From an uncultured Rhodobiaceae bacterium (GTDB lineage: Archaea; Thermoplasmatota; Poseidoniia; Poseidoniales; Poseidoniaceae), in NCBI GenBank assembly GCA_937911445.1, contig CALDQY010000034.1, positions 1 through 7,953 of the forward strand: a stretch of 7,953 bases of DNA, written 5' to 3'. Positions within the stretch are counted from its first letter, which is position 1; every line of letters begins with the position of its first letter. Below the pieces are notes generated by a model. It had not been told where the DNA came from. It saw nothing but the letters and a program-made list of their open reading frames with translations, and searched no databases. Both the position numbers and the translations under genes were made by a program. Shown piece after piece: positions 6,223 to 7,953 of this stretch.

Positions 6223-7244
6223 ACGAACCGCTGCGATGCGATTCGCGTTACGAGTGAATCCAAACGAAGGGAACGAAGGCGTTCGGAGAGTTGTCGTAAA
6301 TCGCTCTCATCAAGAGGTTCGTTGGCTTTTGCAGGAAGGAGGACACACGAAGTTCCAAGCATGCACAATCGTGCTCGTACCTTAGCTTGGAGATTTAGTT
6401 CATTGATGACGGATTGAACCGAGGCAAGCATCGATTGTCTGGAAGGCTCTTCCAACATCTTCGACATTCGGCCGAACGTTTGTGCTTCTTTCAACAGTTC
6501 ATTCCAAATGGATGCAGCCCATTGTTTCGTTGCAAGACGGTCTACTGCAGCATCACCTGCTCGCGTAATGCTTGATTTCCAGTCGGGATGATCGATGTAC
6601 TCTGACGTATGCTTGGATTCACTGGACTGCCAAATCAAGAGGATATTTGAATCAAGTGAAAAGCTTCGAGCAACGCCTGGTGACGGTGGTGAACCAGGAT
6701 GCGTTCGAAGTTCAACACCTCCAACATAGAGTCCAAGAACATCGCCAAGGCCTCCAGAGTACCGTCTCTCGATGTGATGTGCAGCCCGGAAATACTGTGA
6801 AACAGATCCTTTCTCAGTCATCTGAAAACAAGCCAAAGCCAGTGCTGAAAGTCCTGCGGCAGACATACCAAACCCTTGGCTGAGTGGTAATTCAATATCG
6901 ACGTGAATGGAATAATTGGCATCCTTTGGAAGAAGACGTGCTTGACGTAACTCGTCGATCAGATCGTCGTACATTTGCTCACTGAGCGACTCACTCGGTA
7001 TCTGAGCATTGATTGTAACCTCAGTCGTACCTTTTGATTTGATATCAGGAATATCTTGATCCCAGCCAGCCATCTCTTGGCCCGCTTCGATGACCTCGCT
7101 TCGATCCGATTCTTGAATCGATACAGAAACACCATGCTCAAGACAAATTCCCGCTCCACGACTTCCTTGGTTTCGAGGGAGAAGAGCATCATCATGGATT
7201 GAAAACAGTAAGGTGATGTGTCCACCAACTCGAACTGTTGCCAT
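6219..7244 (-). CDS. Pantoate kinase (GHMP kinase family), archaeal coenzyme A biosynthesis
   Basis: Pantoate kinase phosphorylates (R)-pantoate with ATP to 4-phosphopantoate, which phosphopantothenate synthetase then joins to beta-alanine; this pair replaces the bacterial pantothenate synthetase and kinase in most archaea. The protein has 341 residues from the chosen start. Visible family marks are GHITLLFSIHDD (8-19), GSRGAGI (27-33), the glycine-rich ATP loop LPLSQGFGMSAAG (119-131), AHHIERRYSGGLGD (155-168), GGVELRTHPGSPP (175-187) and a late GHMP-type MLGTSCVLLP (295-304). The usual family opening has Pro before GHIT; here it is Gly. I chose the ATG at 7242-7244; a TTG two codons upstream (7248-7250) is in frame but less likely. 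The gene follows rpo3 on the same strand after 54 bases and is probably cotranscribed with it. Its stop overlaps that of the convergent nuclease gene within the four bases TTAG (6219-6222). No strong ribosome binding site is visible. Confidence 0.9.
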   Translation of the reverse strand: MATVRVGGHITLLFSIHDDALLPRNQGSRGAGICLEHGVSVSIQESDRSEVIEAGQEMAGWDQDIPDIKSKGTTEVTINAQIPSESLSEQMYDDLIDELRQARLLPKDANYSIHVDIELPLSQGFGMSAAGLSALALACFQMTEKGSVSQYFRAAHHIERRYSGGLGDVLGLYVGGVELRTHPGSPPSPGVARSFSLDSNILLIWQSSESKHTSEYIDHPDWKSSITRAGDAAVDRLATKQWAASIWNELLKEAQTFGRMSKMLEEPSRQSMLASVQSVINELNLQAKVRARLCMLGTSCVLLPAKANEPLDESDLRQLSERLRSLRLDSLVTRIASQRFV

Positions 7245-7285
7245 GGTCAAGCCATCTCACAGTGAATCATCAAGATGGCGGAAGG

Positions 7286-7297
7286 TCCGATATCGGA
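7286..7297. other. Perfect 12-base palindrome in the rpo3-pantoate kinase gap
   Basis: TCCGATATCGGA reads the same on both strands and lies just after the rpo3 stop and about 40 bases before the pantoate kinase start. It has no loop and no following T-run, so it is not a normal terminator. It could be a protein-binding site or a chance palindrome. The rest of this gap (7245-7298) shows no clear promoter. Confidence 0.35.
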
Positions 7298-7298
7298 A

Positions 7299-7953
7299 TC
7301 AAGCAAAGGCTCGTTCGAGGTCGTCACCGAGGTCGGTGAAGCGAGACTTCAATTCCTCAATGGCGCTGTTGAAGACAGCCTCGGGAGCCAATGAGCCATC
7401 GGTCTCGAAGGAGAAGACGAAACTGCCATCAACCTTGTTCAGAACAATCGCATCATCGAAGTCTGCATCTCGGCCGGTACCGTGACCGACTTGGTGGAGA
7501 GCCTTCTCGAGGTCCAGAACCGTTGAGACATCGTCGCACTTCTTGCTGCTGAAGAGTTTCGCATCGATGGCTCGACCATCGCTGGTCTTGAGGTCAAGGT
7601 CGAAGAGAATGGATGCCTTCTTCGGCTTCTTGAGTTCTGCTTCATAGCGTGGCTGGAAGGTGACTGCAGATGCAGCAGACCACTTGGCGTGGTCACGGCC
7701 TCGACCGAGTGTTGCAAACGCAATGAACTCGAGGAACTGTCCCTGAGCGAGGTAGGTAATTGGAATGGATTGCATTTCTTCGCTAATATCGAATGTAGGA
7801 TCGGATACGTTGGTCAAGTCTCCAGCACGAACAACACGATATGGCTCATCGCTGTCTGAGGATGGGCCTTGGACGTTGAGTGTGTACAAGACTTGACACA
7901 TAGGGCAACCGCGATCATCTTCGGCCATGTCCATGCAATTTGGACAGTCGTCA
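7299..7953 (-). CDS. rpo3: Archaeal RNA polymerase subunit Rpo3 (RpoD), 5'-truncated by the window edge
   Basis: Rpo3 pairs with Rpo11 to form the platform on which the archaeal RNA polymerase assembles, like the bacterial alpha dimer and eukaryotic Rpb3/Rpb11. The frame runs off the right edge; 217 residues to the stop at 7299-7301 are visible and the N-terminal dimerisation part is missing. Numbering visible residues: a four-cysteine loop C3, C6, C16 and C19 followed by VLYTLNVQGP, placed like the zinc loop of Rpb3; IPITYLAQGQ; the signature LGRGRDHAKW (82-91) followed by SAASAVTFQPRYE; and the C-terminal dimerisation segment FSFETDGSLAPEAVF (180-194) with a closing amphipathic helix. The stretch between PRYE and FSFETDG, where many archaeal Rpo3 proteins carry a ferredoxin-like domain with cysteine clusters, has only one cysteine, so no iron-sulphur cluster is expected. 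An ATG at 7932-7934 lies inside the zinc loop and is not the start. Ribosomal protein genes (rps11, rps4, rps13) are the usual upstream neighbours but are outside the window. Confidence 0.95.
   Translation of the reverse strand, partial: DDCPNCMDMAEDDRGCPMCQVLYTLNVQGPSSDSDEPYRVVRAGDLTNVSDPTFDISEEMQSIPITYLAQGQFLEFIAFATLGRGRDHAKWSAASAVTFQPRYEAELKKPKKASILFDLDLKTSDGRAIDAKLFSSKKCDDVSTVLDLEKALHQVGHGTGRDADFDDAIVLNKVDGSFVFSFETDGSLAPEAVFNSAIEELKSRFTDLGDDLERAFA

Noticed and set aside
7245..7250. TTG start for pantoate kinase two codons upstream of the chosen ATG
   Set aside because: An ATG follows immediately and nothing in the family needs the two extra residues; kept only as an alternative.

Overview
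The window looks like a piece of a marine archaeal chromosome, most likely from the Poseidoniales (Marine Group II, Thermoplasmatota). Archaeal origin rests on a gene for RNA polymerase subunit Rpo3 (RpoD) and a gene for pantoate kinase, an enzyme of the archaeal route to coenzyme A. The narrower placement is an inference. It rests on the mix of a bacterial-type leucyl-tRNA synthetase body with an archaeal tail, a large calcium-repeat surface protein with a C-terminal anchor, very short intergenic gaps and roughly balanced base composition. Coding density is close to complete: only about 100 and 54 bases lie outside genes, and no stretch over 300 bases lacks a gene. I saw no tRNA, rRNA, CRISPR array, insertion sequence or attachment site.

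Layout, left to right. (1) Positions 1-2382, plus strand: the 3' part of leuS, cut by the left edge. Its editing, zinc and catalytic parts are bacterial in type, but its anticodon-binding and C-terminal parts are archaeal in type. (2) 2373-5075, minus strand: a secreted, membrane-anchored surface protein with a signal peptide, seven propeller-like repeats, about nine thrombospondin type 3 (calcium-binding) units, one membrane helix and a short cytoplasmic tail. Its end overlaps the end of leuS by 10 bases. (3) A divergent spacer of 100 bases holds a short direct repeat, two 10-base palindromes and a good ribosome binding site. (4) 5176-6222, plus strand: a TPD-motif nuclease, an archaeal relative of human CDIN1 (C15orf41), the codanin-1 partner mutated in congenital dyserythropoietic anaemia type I. 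(5) 6219-7244, minus strand: pantoate kinase, tail to tail with the nuclease gene and overlapping it by 4 bases. (6) 7299-7953, minus strand: rpo3, cut by the right edge, directly upstream of pantoate kinase and probably cotranscribed with it.

The genes are mostly core functions (translation, transcription, CoA synthesis) plus one surface protein. The items most worth following are the CDIN1-like nuclease, whose archaeal role is not known to me; the chimeric leucyl-tRNA synthetase, with an extra four-cysteine element just before KMSKS; and the propeller plus calcium-repeat surface protein. I see no multi-gene defence or novel metabolic system here.
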